Shown: in pieces, positions 45,681 to 56,746 of the stretch
Numbering within the stretch: position 1 is the stretch's first letter
How the letters are laid out: every line of letters starts with the position of its first letter
NCBI GenBank assembly: GCA_015680685.1
Contig: MNCI01011152.1
Location: 208,541-272,540 of the forward strand
Direction of reading: 5' to 3'
DNA from: Gnetum montanum
Lineage: Eukaryota; Streptophyta; Gnetopsida; Gnetales; Gnetaceae
DNA length: 64,000 nucleotides
The notes under the pieces: model-generated
Told to the model about the DNA's origin: nothing
What the model saw: only the letters and a program-made list of their open reading frames with translations
Databases searched by the model: none
Program-made: the position numbers and the translations under genes

Positions 45681-46440
45681 CCAAAATCCATACTATTTTG
45701 CTCACTCATGTTGTATCTGATTAGATCTAGGCTAGGAACCTTCCCATGAAATTAGTTGATCCTAGGAGTCCTCTTATTTATTTGCAAATTATTGGGAATG
45801 AACCATGTAAAGCTCTTCTTAATTCTGGTTCTAGTGTAAACTTGATTTCTCATGAGACGTATACTGCCTAAAACTTACTACCCCTCAAGAAGAGCAATAT
45901 CCAATTAGAATTAGTAGACCAATACATTACTATTCCATTAGGACTAGTAGAAGACATTGTAACCATTGTCTATGGGTGGTCTTATCCTACTAATTTCCTA
46001 GTGATTAAGATTGAGAACTGTAAAGGGGAATTCCCAATAATCATGGAAAGGGTATGACTAAGCACTGTTGATGAAAGAATGGGTATTAAAGATCTTTCCC
46101 TAAAATATCTAAGGAAAATGTATCTAGAAAGATCAAGAAAAAGTGAGTTCCATGCATTGTGTACAACAATACAAGGTGCAATTACATGCAAAAATTTTGG
46201 TCTGTTAAACGAGCATCCATTTTTGCATGTAGGCAATGTGCACTTAAAGTAGATATTCAAAGGTATCTATACGCAGCAACCACAAAAAAGGACATCCAAT
46301 GGCTAATCATTGATCCTGAAAGTAACACAATGTGCATGGAACCCACTAAGAGCCTAACATGTGCTTATGTCATAGGCATGGATGAACTAGAGGAAGTTCA
46401 TCACCAACTCTTTGATAGTACAAATGATGATACCTATTAG
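45681..46440 (+). pseudogene. Protease remnant of element G
   Basis: NEPCKALLNSGSSVNLISHE at about 45798-45858 marks the retropepsin active site with Asn in place of Asp, as in element C. Further conserved text: LELVDQYITIPLGLVEDIV, YPTNFLVIKIENCKGEFPII, and the open frame to 46440. Stops at 45870 and 46056 break it. Confidence 0.68.
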
Positions 46441-47600
46441 GGAGAGTTGGAAATTTCTAAAAATTTTAAACAAGAGCCCCTTGAGTTAAAAACTCTACCT
46501 ATCAACATAGAATATGCATTTTTGAAAAATGGGAAGTTGGTAATAATCAATGAAAATCTTGGTCCAAAATAGAAACATATGCTATTGAATGTGGTTGAGA
46601 AATGGTCAACAACCTTTGCTTGGTCGTATCCTAAACTGACATGGATTGATCCTAGGATATGCTAGCATCATATCTACACTGACCTAGCCATGAAGCCAAA
46701 GAAATAGCCACAAAGATGAATGAACCCCAAATTGAAGCAAATTGTTAAAGAGGAAATTGAACAACTCCTCAAGGCGGGGTTTATCTATCCCATTGCAAAT
46801 AGTGAGTGGGTTAGTCCACTTGTGATTGTGCCAAAGAAAGATGATAAATGGCAAGTCTGTATCGATTTTCAGCTATTAAATATGGTAACATTCGAGGATC
46901 ATTTTTCATTGTCATTCATTGATTAGGTGTTAGACACCATATCTAGGCATTACTTTTACAAATTGAAACCACACCAAAGGACTAGGCCAAAACAACATTC
47001 ATGAGTTCCTAAGGGATCTTTGCATATCACAAGATGCCTTTTGGTATGTGTAATGCTCCCACTACATTCCAACGCCTCATCTTAAGCATCTTTCAACAGC
47101 AAATTGGTAGCAAAGTGGAGATCTTTGTGGATGACTTCACTTATGGTGCTACATTCAAGTAAGCCTTGGACTGCCTTAAGCAAGTACTAAAAAGATGTGT
47201 GGAAACAAACCTGTGGCTCAATCAGCAAAAGAGCCATCTCATGATCCAAGAAGGCATTGTATTAGGGCACCAAGTCTCACAAACAAGAATTGAGATCGAC
47301 CCTGAAAAAATAAAGATCATCCAAGGAATTACCCATCAACCAAAAACTATAAAAGATGTTCGGTCATTCCTTGGACACATTGACTACTACCGTCAATTCA
47401 TAGAGAATTTCTCTAAGATCACAAAACCATTAGTTGAGCTAATAAAGAAAGATGCTCTATCTATCTAGACCAAGGAATGTGAAAAAGCATTTCAATAGTT
47501 GAAAGAGAAACTTGTAGAAACTCCAATTCTACAGGCATCCAACTAGTCCAAACTATTTCATGTTATGAAAAATACATCAAATTAGGCCTTGGGAGCTATG
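46441..47600 (+). pseudogene. Reverse transcriptase remnant of element G
   Basis: MNPKLKQIVKEEIEQLLKAG, WVSPLVIVPKKDDKWQVCID and FQLLNMVTFEDHFSLSFID (46720-46926) form the fingers. The palm is frameshifted; the catalytic box is IFVDDFTYG at about 47120-47150, one codon shorter than FMDDFSTYG in C. The thumb/connection 47166-47468 reads VLKRCVETNLWLNQQKSHLM, IQEGIVLGHQVSQTRIEIDP and VRSFLGHIDYYRQFIENFSK. Athila-group RT by these motifs. Confidence 0.88.
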
Positions 47601-48002
47601 CTTATGTAGTTGGATAACAAGAAACATCTATATTACATCCACTGCATAAGCTAAAGCATTATGGGTGCACAACTAAATTACACCACCACAGAAAGAGAAT
47701 TAATGGTAGTGGTGTTTACTCTATAAAAGTTCAAGCATTGTGTACTTAGAAACAACGTGTTTGTGCACATGGACCATTATGTCATTTGCTTCCTCATGAA
47801 CAAGTCAATGGTAAGCCCTCATGTCATATGGTGGCCGGTGATCTTACAGGAATTTGATCTTACAACGGTAGATCAAAAAGGAACTAAGAATATGGTTGTT
47901 GATCACTTGTCTTGGTTGCAATGGAACAACAAAGAGGAGGAAAGCCCACTATCTGATCTATTTCATGATGAACACCTCTTTTTCATGGCTATAACTAAAT
48001 AA
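47601..48002 (+). pseudogene. RNase H remnant of element G
   Basis: YYIHC, NYTTTERELMVVVFTL (frame with one stop) and then the open frame 47757-48002 with FVHMDHYVICFLMNKSMVSP, ILQEFDLTTVDQKGTKN and VVDHLSWL. The last motif is the gypsy RNase H end (KGTxNxVADHLSRL). This is the domain missing from element C. Confidence 0.82.
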
Positions 48003-49117
48003 TTGCTCAATAACCCTAAATGGTACGATGGCATTCTTACTTATTTTCTCACTCAAGAGATGCCACAAGGGTTGGATCACCAAAAGAAACAACTGTTTCT
48101 TCACCAAGTAAAATGCTTCATGGAGATCAATGGACACCTCTACAAGGTATGCACTGATGGCTTGATTCATTGGTGTGTCCTTGATGCTAATCAACTACAT
48201 ATTCTCTAGGATGCTCATGAGGGCCCTTGTGGGGGCCACTATGCTAGGAGACGCATAGCCATTAAAATCGTAATGGCAGGGTATTACTGGCCTACAATCT
48301 TTAGGAATGCTTACCAATATGTTCATTCTTGTAAGTACTGCCAATGACATGGTGGAATAACTACTTGAATGTAGGGACCTCAATAGTGGATCCAACCATT
48401 AGAACCCTTCAACTTATCGAGCATTAATTTCATGGGTTCCATCACACCTATGTCAAATGGAAAGGCATACATCATAGTCAGTGTTGACTATTATATGAAA
48501 TGGGTAGAAGCAACAACTGTCACCGACTGTACATTGTCTACTATTGCTCAATTTTTACAACAAAATGTTGTCAATAGGTTTGGTGTGCCACATGCATTAA
48601 TTTCCAACAATGACATCCACATTAGAGGCACTACCTTTAGAAGCTTATGCAATGCTTGGTGGTTGAACATAAACTAACAACACCCTACAACCCTCAAGCC
48701 AATGGTCAAGTTGAGGTTACAAATAGGGAAATCACAAAGATCCTAATAAGAACTATTAACAAATATAGGAGAGATTGGAGCACAAAACTCAATGATACAC
48801 TCTAGGCCTATCGCTCAACATGAAAACTTCCTATAGGCTATTCTCCCTATGAGCTAGTATATGAAAAATTACAAACACTTTCTATTCAATTTGAGCTTTG
48901 TACACTTTCAATAGCTTGTGAGCTTAACCTTAACTTAAGTATAGCATAAAAAGAAAGATTAATGAATCTCAACTTGCTAGATGAAATCTAATTGGTGGCC
49001 TTGTCATCTAACAAGTTGCATAAGGCATTCAACAAAATGTGCCATGACCTTAGAATTAGGAAAGTCAAATTTCAACTAGGAGATAAGGTCCTCTACTAGA
49101 ACCCCATACACGTACCT
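48003..49117 (+). pseudogene. Integrase remnant of element G
   Basis: The zinc-binding part runs from about 48206 (DAHEGPCGGHYARRRI, YYWPTIFRNAYQYVHSCKYC), with HHCC residues kept. The core 48432-48677 reads GSITPMSNGKAYIIVSVDYY, MKWVEATT and RFGVPHALISNNDIH. Two catalytic aspartates are lost: INFMG replaces IDFMG and LISNND replaces LISDNG. The C-terminal part to 49117 ends VKFQLGDKVLY. Inactive. Confidence 0.85.
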
Positions 49118-49620
49118 ACCTCAATGTTGATTGAAATAATTTAATCAAGGTGAACATCCTACTTGAACATTCAGTATTTACTACTAATGTTGAGGTAAGG
49201 GAGGAAAGTCAAGGTAGAAGGTATGTATATGAAAAATTGAGGAAAGTCAAAGTTAGTAGCTATGTTTGGTGTTTGGTAAAAAAGTTGTATTTGTAGACCT
49301 ATGCATATTTATAATCAAAGTTGAAATTTAGTTGAAAAGTTCTATTTGTGAGCCTATGTACATTTACAATCAAAATAATTATGAAGGCTAAAGTTTATAT
49401 GGTCTTTTAAACCGTATTATTCAGGCTAGTTTTAAATAAAACGTATAAAATTACTGGGTATAGAGGCAAAATACTGCATGTTAGGTATGATAAAGTAGGT
49501 ATCCTGGTTATTAAACTTTTAAATTCCACCCATGAAGGACACTCTGAGCCCTATCATGCGCATCGTTTCCATCGGCGGATCAGTTGAGATGAGATGATTT
49601 ATAAGAGGATTGTTTGGGTG
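49118..49620. other. Transition from element G to low-copy DNA
   Basis: Matches to the Athila-like copies stop at about 49117. A few short direct repeats occur (GAGGAAAGTCAA at 49201 and 49240; AATCAAAGTTGAAATT and AATCAAAATAATTATG). No gene seen. Confidence 0.5.
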
Positions 49621-49629
49621 GTTTCAGGA

Positions 49630-50290
49630 GAGATCTTGAAAGGGGCTGCAATGGAACGGCCATCTCTTAATGATTTTGGAAACCCTCCCTGCAGAGGGTC
49701 TTCCAGAATGGTCTGATACGCACCTGCAATGGAAAACAGACTCCTTTCTAAGGACTTTGGAGCCCTTTTGAAGGGCAGGGTTAGATATACAGTATGAAAG
49801 TTGTTTAGTTAAATGATGATAGGGTTGGTAGATCCAACAGCTGCACAGAGTATCCTCGGAGAGATTTGTTGTGTTTTGCAGCTTTTTTTTGTTTTTTTGT
49901 TTTTTTTCCTCTTTGAGCATCTAAATGGTTTTTTGCAGCTGTTTCAGAGGATGTCACCTACCGATTTTTCGTGCCTATAATCGCAACAGGTTTCCAAATG
50001 ACTCTGGTAAGCAGTCGTATCTTATTCATTGGATTTCGGTTGCGTTATTTTAATCCTTGTAGTAGGCCAAAGCTATCTTAAATGGCTTTGAAAGATATGG
50101 AATGAGAAAGTTGTGCGGAAGGTTGTAAATTTTGTGGTGGGTTCTGTCACACTCAAGTCTTAAAACCATTCCAGAAAGCTTTGCCGTCTACAAGGATTGA
50201 AATATCTGAAACTGTTACGATGGAGGTGATTGATTTCCAAGGTCATTTGGAAACCTGTCGCCATTAAAAGCACTGCGTCTACAGATCATG
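49630..50290 (+). pseudogene. Leucine-rich-repeat (NLR-type) fragment, degenerate
   Basis: Plus-strand pieces read as plant LRR units after allowing indels: around 50153-50275 LKTIPESF, then NxxNCYDGGDxFPRSFGNLS followed by PLKALRLQ; around 49640-49720 GCNG...FGN/P..LQ..FQNGL. The LPxSFGNLxxLKxLxL spacing is typical of the LRRs of plant TIR-NBS-LRR resistance proteins. No NB-ARC or TIR motif is present in the window, and stops lie in each unit, so it is a short pseudogene piece of about 650 bp. Confidence 0.5.
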
Positions 50291-50299
50291 TTAGCCATT

Positions 50300-52615
50300 T
50301 CAAAGAGGGGGTTGATCGATGATAATAGTGTTGACAGGTGTAAGCATTGCTGGTGTCCAAATAATTTTTTGAAGATTTTTTGTTGTATTTTTTATTTTTT
50401 AATAATGCATAACTTACACATTGGTAAAGTAAAGTTTTCAAGCATTCAAATCGTTTTGGCAACAGCTTCAGAACACCTGGTTTTCAGTTGCAAATATTTT
50501 CATCCTCCCAGTAGTTATAATTATTTGGAATATTTTCATGAAAGATACGTGCTTAAACTTCGCAAGTTTTTGTAACTTGATAAATTTAAGTTTATTCGAG
50601 TCTTTAGGTGTACAAGGCCTTCGTTCGTTTTTTTTTTTGTACCGAAGGAAGAAGGGCTACTAAATAGTTTTTGTATTGTCCTTTTTTTTTAATACAAAAG
50701 GGAATGCGTTTGTCCTCTGCGATTGCTTTTTAAGAAAGACAGTGCAGTTAGAAACAGAGAGTTTCTAATGCTACCCTTCTTTTGAAGAGCTATCAAAATT
50801 ATTTAGATGCACGGCAAGACTTACCCTAACTGAAAGTGTCAAGAGTGGCAACATTTAATTCTTGTGTTTCCTGTTGCAACAATCTAATGTATATGCATTA
50901 ATGCTTTGCGATTCCAGACTCTTGGATGATGAACATTGTTAAGTTAATGAACATCGCTGCATGAACTTCTGGAAGGGACCCTGGGGTAGAAAGAGAAGAG
51001 TGGCTGCGTTAAGCTTTTGGCAGGAATATTCATCATGGACCTGAATAATCAATGAATCTATCTAGAGTTATTGACTTAGAGGCTGTCATAGGTCCCGCAT
51101 ATAGGAATATAATTATGATTAATCATTTATAGCAGCTGGAAAATAAATATGACCTGCGTTGTTTTTCACTTGCAAGAAAAATTACAGGAAGATTGAGTAG
51201 TTAATTTATTTTTCAATATTAATTCGTTTTATAATTGTTATAAAGTTAGTTGTAGAGGCCGTATTCAAGGATATTGCCTTGACCTCAAATAGTGTGATAT
51301 TTGCAAACACATTTCAAAGCTGTTTATTTTCTTGTTTAAAATCTTTCATATCTGCTGTTATCCGTTCGTTTTAGGGTCCACCCCATCCGAAGCACTAAGC
51401 ACATGATTCAAAGGTTTAAGAATTGATTGTTTTCTGAGTTTACTATTCATGACAGTTTTGTTTTGCTGGCACAGAGCATCTTACAGTTTCGCTAGCATTT
51501 GTTGCACTGAAAGGTTAACGGTTTTGCTGGAACATAAAGCATGCAGCAACTTATTTAACATTCTTTAAACAAGAAGTATACTGCAGAAGTATAGTGTTGT
51601 GTATCATCAAGAAGTTAATGGAGATCAACAAATTAGTGTAGCTAAAATGCCCGAAATGTCAATGGATTGAAGTTTAAGCCTATAAAGAGTTTATAAAAAA
51701 AGATTGCTGTTTAAGAAAGTAACTATAAGGAAGACAAAAAAAACACTGCTAAAAGACAGGGAAAATGTTGAACATCTTAAGAAATTCAAAATAAACAAAA
51801 ATATAATTCTATATATTACATCTCATAAATTGCAATTAAATAAAGAAAATAAAGATTTAATTCTTTACAGTAAATCGAGGTGGACAGTGGAAAAATATAG
51901 TTCTAGAAATTGGAAATAAATAAAAATAAAAATTTGCTTTATAAATAAAAATAAAAATTTACTTCTTTCGAGAGGTGAATGAATGGTGAAAAGGAACTCA
52001 TATAACTAATTTTATGATCTTACTTTGTTGTAATAAGATAAAGCTAGACAAAGCTAAAAGAATGAAGATAATTGTTAATCAAATGAAGATGGTTAGAATA
52101 GCGATATGCTTACAGAGCTCTATTCTATACTTACCAGAGCAACAAGACAAAGACAAAGCTAAAAAAGGATGTAAACAAGGAAGACAGCTAGAAAAGGATG
52201 AAGATGATTGTTAATCAGAATAGTAATATGCCTACAGAGGGTAATTATCCCAAGATACCGCAAAGGGTGCTTATGCCAAAATACCAAAATATGCTTGAAC
52301 GGTAGTTAAGATTGTTTTATAACTCAGAAACCACACTGCATGACATCATTAACCATTGTGGTTCTTTGTCGGGTCAATTATTTGTTAGAACGATGAACAA
52401 TAAAATTTAAATTAAAAATAACTGTTTATTACAAGCACCATCCATTTAAAAGAATTTTAAAAACTGCACTGTTAACAATTTAAAAAGCTGGTAACAATTT
52501 TTATATGCAGTGATTTGTTTGTGAATTGGTGACTAATCTGTTCTTATGTACAGTGCCTAAAGTAGAGTGGTGCCTAGATTAATTGAGCAAAAAATTGAGC
52601 TTTAATCGTCAAACC
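50300..52615. other. Low-copy sequence without recognised gene
   Basis: AT-rich, little repetition. Several short open frames (50288-50575, 51704-51919, 52014-52214) have skewed Lys/Asn composition and look random. Possibly introns or flanks of the LRR pseudogene. A near-repeat pair AAATAAAAATAAAAATTT(G/A)CT is at 51916-51965. Confidence 0.5.
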
Positions 52616-52621
52616 ACAAGC

Positions 52622-52760
52622 CAAGAGAGTGGAGTTACAGATGGCTTGTCTGCAAAAGGTGTGCCAAGGCAGTGGAGTTACACATGGCTTGTCTGCAAAA
52701 GGTGTTCCGAGCCAGTGGAGTTACACATGGCTTCTAATTACAGTCTTCAAAAGGTGTAAG
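52622..52760. repeat. About 45-bp tandem repeat, three copies
   Basis: Units start near 52628, 52673 and 52718 and share GTGGAGTTACA(C/G)ATGGCTT, the first two also GTCTGCAAAAGGTGT. The open frame across it is repeat-driven. Confidence 0.8.
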
Positions 52761-53152
52761 CACAGCTTGTCCAGGTTGTTCGCAGATTATTGCAGTTGCT
52801 ACGTTGTGCATTTCTTGGTTCTCAACTCAAAATACCATCTGAAGATTTTTTAAAGCTATTCTACACATTTACCCAACAAACTCTAATTGAAAGCTGGTTT
52901 CGATTTACGTTTTCTTAAAAACTTTTAGTATTTTATTTTCAACATGAAATAAATGAATAAATTTAAAAGAAAATAAGTTATTTCAAGACTTTTAAGCCTG
53001 TTTATCTTCCAGTACTATAGTTCGACTATTATTAAAATCATATGAAAATCATAAATGTTTTTATCTTGTGATACAAAAATATTTAATGTTTTTAAAAAAT
53101 CAATAAATATTTATTTCATATAGCAAATATGCAAAAATAAACTTAAAGTACA

Positions 53153-53745
53153 CTAAAATGTAAACCGTAAAATTCCATGCTTGAATAGTTGATGTACTGA
53201 GCAGGGACATATGTTAAGGTTGTACGGGACTTTGGGCCTGCCTGCCATGTGACTTGGGCTTGGTTGAATCTGTGAGCGAATAGCTTTTAGATCTCCAACA
53301 GCTCTCTCACCATCCAATCTTACTTTCAAAAGTTGAGACTTGGAAACGTGCAAAAGTGGACGTTGATGGCGTGACAATTCTTTCACAGCCAGTAGCATTG
53401 TTGGCTCCAGCCTCCAGGTTATGACCGGTTTTAGTTTACATTCATTTCTACTCAACAACAATACATTTTCTAATTTTGGATGGACTTTCAGTTGCCTCTA
53501 GGACATAACAAATTCCTGTTCAGAAATATACTCAGTAATAGGAAATCCCATTTTATTTCCGTTAAAATCTGAAGCAATAGAAATTGCCTTCAACGATGGA
53601 TATAAGTCTTGCATCCGTGAATAAAATTCACCATCGGAGTAGGCATTGAAAGTGGGTATGCCGCTGCTTCCAGCATAAAATGCTACCAACGGTTGCTGCG
53701 CTGACATATCGTCAGCTTTAGCGCGAAAATGACACACTGGCAGTG
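53153..53745 (-). pseudogene. Unrecognised long reading frame, one internal stop
   Basis: On the minus strand one frame runs about 195 codons from 53745 to 53153 with a single TAG (near 53500). It reads as ordinary globular protein: PLVAFYAGSSGIPTFNAYSD, LYPSLKAISIASDFNGNKMG, ITEYISEQEF, then VITWRLEPTMLLAVKELSRH. An acceptor-like CTGCCAG (minus strand, about 53740) precedes it, so it could be an exon of a larger gene. I do not recognise the family. It is the best candidate host coding sequence in the window; the stop suggests a pseudogene unless an intron removes it. Confidence 0.45.
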
Positions 53746-53749
53746 ACTT

Positions 53750-54474
53750 TTGTCAGTTTAAAACAATGGGATATAATCAGAACTAGGTCACCAATCCCAA
53801 ACGAAAAGAATAAGAATGACTTATTTCAGAAATGGAAACTAAACTATTTTTAATATAAATACATTTTAAGGCGTATAGTTATAAAACTTAAGCAACATTT
53901 AAGAACATAAAAATGCCAAATTAACTTGAACCATCTCAGGATTTATTTACATGATACAGAGCAAAAGCTTTGTATACTTCTTTCGCAGTACGGAGACATT
54001 TAATGTCGAATTTGTTAATGCTTTTACTTTACTAAATACTTAAGCCACGTTGCCATTGCTCATTTGTTTCTTTAATCTTAGCTAAAAATCAAAGTATTAA
54101 ACAACCCTTGTTCCTCTGCCTTTTGTTTTCATTTTGTCAAAGCAGCAAATTTCGTGAAGGTATTTGTTAACGGCACAGAGATGCTTGGTTATCTGTGAAG
54201 GTATACTCTCATTTGGGCCAGAGCGCTTGAAAATTACCCTGCTGCTTATCTGCACTCTGCCTTCTTCCTTAATTGTTATTTACACCCCGCCTACCCCTCG
54301 TTAATTGTTAGAAGTGTATGATATGTATAGATATGTGTGTGTGTGAGATTAGAAGGCAAAGAAAACAGAACTTTGCACTGCGGCTTTCGGCGCCCCCCCG
54401 GGTAAAAGTGTCCATTTTTCCAGCAGTTTCCATCACGGTTTTTTAATAACTAAAATCATTTTACATAGTTGAAG
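53750..54474. other. Low-copy sequence without recognised gene
   Basis: AT-rich; includes a short (TG)n run at about 54334-54345 and a C-run at 54393-54399. No coding signal seen. Confidence 0.5.
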
Positions 54475-54479
54475 ATATG
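54475..54479. repeat. Target site duplication ATATG, left (M)
   Basis: Directly before TGTTGGTACC; identical to 56742-56746. Confidence 0.85.
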
Positions 54480-54547
54480 TGTTGGTACCAACACGCCCAT
54501 GCTTGGCATGGGGCCTTTGTTTATTTAAAAAAAACAAAGAAAGAAGA

Positions 54548-54952
54548 ATAAAAAAATAAAAAAAAATTAAAAAAAAAATTAATTAGAAAAAAAAGAGATG
54601 GGTTACCCTAACCCTAAAATTGGCTATAAAAAGCCATCAAGGTGATGAAGTTGGGGGGAGGAGAGGAGGAGAAGTCAGGCCAGGAAACCCTAAGCCAGTA
54701 AGGCCAGGGCCGTGAAGCCATGGACTGAACCTCCCCTTTCTCTCGGTGGTNATAAAAAAAAATAAAAAAAATAAAAAAAATTAATTAGAGAAAAAAGAGA
54801 TGGGTTACCCTAACCCTAAAATTGGCTATAAAAAGCCATCAAGGTGATGAAGTTGGGGGGAGGAGAGGAGGAGAAGTCAGGCCAGGAAACCCTAGGCCAG
54901 TAAGGCCAGGGCCGTGAAGCCATGGACTGAACCTCCCCTTTCTCTCGATGGT
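54548..54952. repeat. About 200-bp direct duplication around an N
   Basis: Sequence 54548-54750 recurs at 54752-54952 with a few differences, separated by the single N at 54751. The right LTR has only one copy, so this is probably an assembly join. Confidence 0.8.
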
Positions 54953-54978
54953 TGGCAATGTGTGTGGCAACAACGGTT

Positions 54979-55535
54979 GGCGGTTTGCAGGGCATTGGTG
55001 ATGTTTGATCGCAACTACACATGATTCTTGTGGCAACACAACCATGCATCCTGTCAGTGGATCTTCTCTCTATCTTTTTTTATTTCAGCAAATGGCATGT
55101 GGTAGACGGTGGATTTGTGCATGATGTTTATGCAGTTGGCGGTTCGCAGGGCATTGGTGATATTTGAGCGCAACTACACATGATTCTTGCAGCAACACAA
55201 TCATGCATCTTGTTGGTGGATCTCCTCTCTATCTTCTTTTATTTCAGCAAATGGCATGTGGTGGACGGTGGATTTGTGCATGATGTTTATGCAGTTGGCG
55301 GTTCGCAGGGCATTGGTGATATTTGATCGCAACTACACATGATTCTTGCAGCAACACAATCATGCATCTTGTTGGTGGATCTTCTCTCTATCTTCTTTTA
55401 TTTCAGCAAATGGCATGTGGTGGACGGTGGATTTGTGCATAATGTTTATGCAGTTGGCGATCTGCAGGGCATTGGTGATGTTTGATCGCAACTACACATG
55501 ATTCTTGTGGCGACACAACCATGCATCCTGTCAGT
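54979..55535 (+). repeat. 159-bp tandem array in left LTR of M
   Basis: Units start at 54979, 55138, 55297 and 55456 (last one partial), each beginning GGCGGTTTGCAGGGCATTGG or a variant. Confidence 0.9.
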
Positions 55536-55745
55536 GGTTCCTATTTCTCTCTCCTTTAGTTTTTTTTTCATGTTTTATCTCTCTCTATGTTTTCTATCTC
55601 TCTATCTCTCTATCACTTGGTCACATGGCTCTTTCCAGCTGAGACTATTCCCGAGTTTCCGTACCCATACAGGAGGTGCCCTAGGCTATAGTCTTCTCAA
55701 ACAAGTTTTTCTGGTGTTAGCATGACCAAAATTTATGCATCAACA

Positions 55746-55866
55746 CCTTATTGATGCTAGAAGGAGGGCCTAAATTGACCATTTTTTTTTTCTCTTTTCC
55801 TTTTTAGTTGAGGGCTTGTCCTAACCATTTTTTTTTTTCTCTTTTCCTTTTCAGTTGGGGGCTAAG
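55746..55866 (+). other. Internal region of element M
   Basis: Only 121 bp. It consists largely of a diverged duplication of ACC(A)TTTTTTTTTTCTCTTTTCC with AGTTG(A/G)GGGCT, and no clear tRNA primer site follows the left LTR (it starts CCTTATTGATGC). Confidence 0.75.
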
Positions 55867-56741
55867 TGTTGGTACCAACACGGCCATGCTTGGCATGGGG
55901 CCTTTGTTTATTTATATAAAAAAAAAGAATAAAAAAATAAAAAAATTTAATTAGAAAAAAAAAGATGGGTTACCCTAACCCTAAAATTGGCTATAAAAAG
56001 CCAAGGTGATGGAGTTGGGGGGGAGGAGAGGAGGAGAAGTCAGGCCAGGAAGCCTTAGGCCAGTAAGGCCAGGGCCGTGAAGCCATGGACTGAACCTCCC
56101 CTTTCTCTCGGTGGTTGGCAATGTGTGTGGCAACAACGGTTGGCGGTTTGCAGGGCATTGGTGATGTTTGATCGCAACTACACATGATTCTTGCTGCAAC
56201 ACAACCATGCATCTTGTTGGTGGATCTTCTCTCTATCTTCTTTTATTTCAGCAAATGGCATGTGGTGGACGGTGGATTTGTGCATGATGTTTATGCAGTT
56301 GGCGATTCACAGGGCATTGGTGATGTTTGATCGCAACTACACATGATTCTTGCTGCAACACAACCATGCATCTTGTTGGTGGATCTTCTCTCTATCTTCT
56401 TTTATTTCAGCAAATGGCATGTGGTGGACAGTGGATTTGTGCATGATGTTTATGCAGTTGGCCGTCCGCAGGGCATTGGTGATGTTTGATTGCAACTACA
56501 CATGATTCTTGTGGCGATACAACCATGCATCCTGTCGGTGGTTCCTGTTTCTCTCTCCTTTAGTTTTTTTTTCATGTTTTATCTCTCTCTATGTTTTCTA
56601 TCTCTCTATCACTTGGTCACATGGCTCTTTCCAGCTGAGACTATTCCCAAGTTTCCGTACCCATACGGGAGGTGCCCTAGGCTATAGTCTTCTCAAACGA
56701 GTTTTTCCGGTGTTGGCATAACCAAAATTTATGCATCAACA
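55867..56741 (+). repeat. 3' LTR of element M
   Basis: An 875-bp LTR, same ends and TATA box. Its 159-bp array has units at 56142, 56301 and 56460 (partial), one full unit fewer than the left LTR. Confidence 0.88.
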
Positions 56742-56746
56742 ATATG
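56742..56746. repeat. Target site duplication ATATG, right (M)
   Basis: Directly after ATCAACA; identical to 54475-54479. Confidence 0.85.

Larger units (their letters stand above)
42204..49117 (+). mobile_element. Athila-like element G (LTR to integrase end)
   Basis: The most complete Athila-like copy: LTR, PBS, gag, protease, RT, RNase H and integrase in order. It stops at about 49117, just after VKFQLGDKVLY, where it diverges from element B and unrelated low-copy DNA begins. The 3' spacer, third ORF and 3' LTR are missing. Every domain has stops. Confidence 0.88.
54480..55745 (+). repeat. 5' LTR of element M
   Basis: A TATA box in GGCTATAAAAAGCC (about 54625-54638 and again 54823-54836 because of the N-associated duplication) is preceded by ACCCTAACCCTAAA, a telobox-like motif. 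A 159-bp tandem array starts at 54979. Without the duplication at the N and one extra 159-bp unit it would be about 0.9 kb, like its partner. Confidence 0.85.
54480..56741 (+). mobile_element. Non-autonomous short-internal LTR element M (TRIM-like)
   Basis: Two direct LTRs (54480-55745 and 55867-56741), each beginning TGTTGGTACCAACACG and ending ATGCATCAACA, enclose only 121 bp. The pentamer ATATG lies on both outer sides (54475-54479, 56742-56746). A purine-rich GTTGGGGGCTAAG precedes the right LTR. No protein is encoded; open frames in the LTRs are by-products of the repeats. Short-internal elements of this kind (TRIMs) depend on proteins from other retrotransposons. The LTRs here are longer than usual for TRIMs. 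Orientation is inferred from the PPT and TATA box. Confidence 0.85.

Noticed and set aside
49624-49920. A 98-codon minus frame as a gene
   Set aside because: Starts in a poly-A/T stretch and is antisense to the LRR-like text; Lys/Asn-rich start is typical of low-complexity DNA.
54816-56212. Open frames of 68-77 codons on the minus strand in both LTRs of element M
   Set aside because: They recur only because the LTRs and their 159-bp units recur; composition is Pro/Cys/His-skewed, and there is no family similarity or consistent start.
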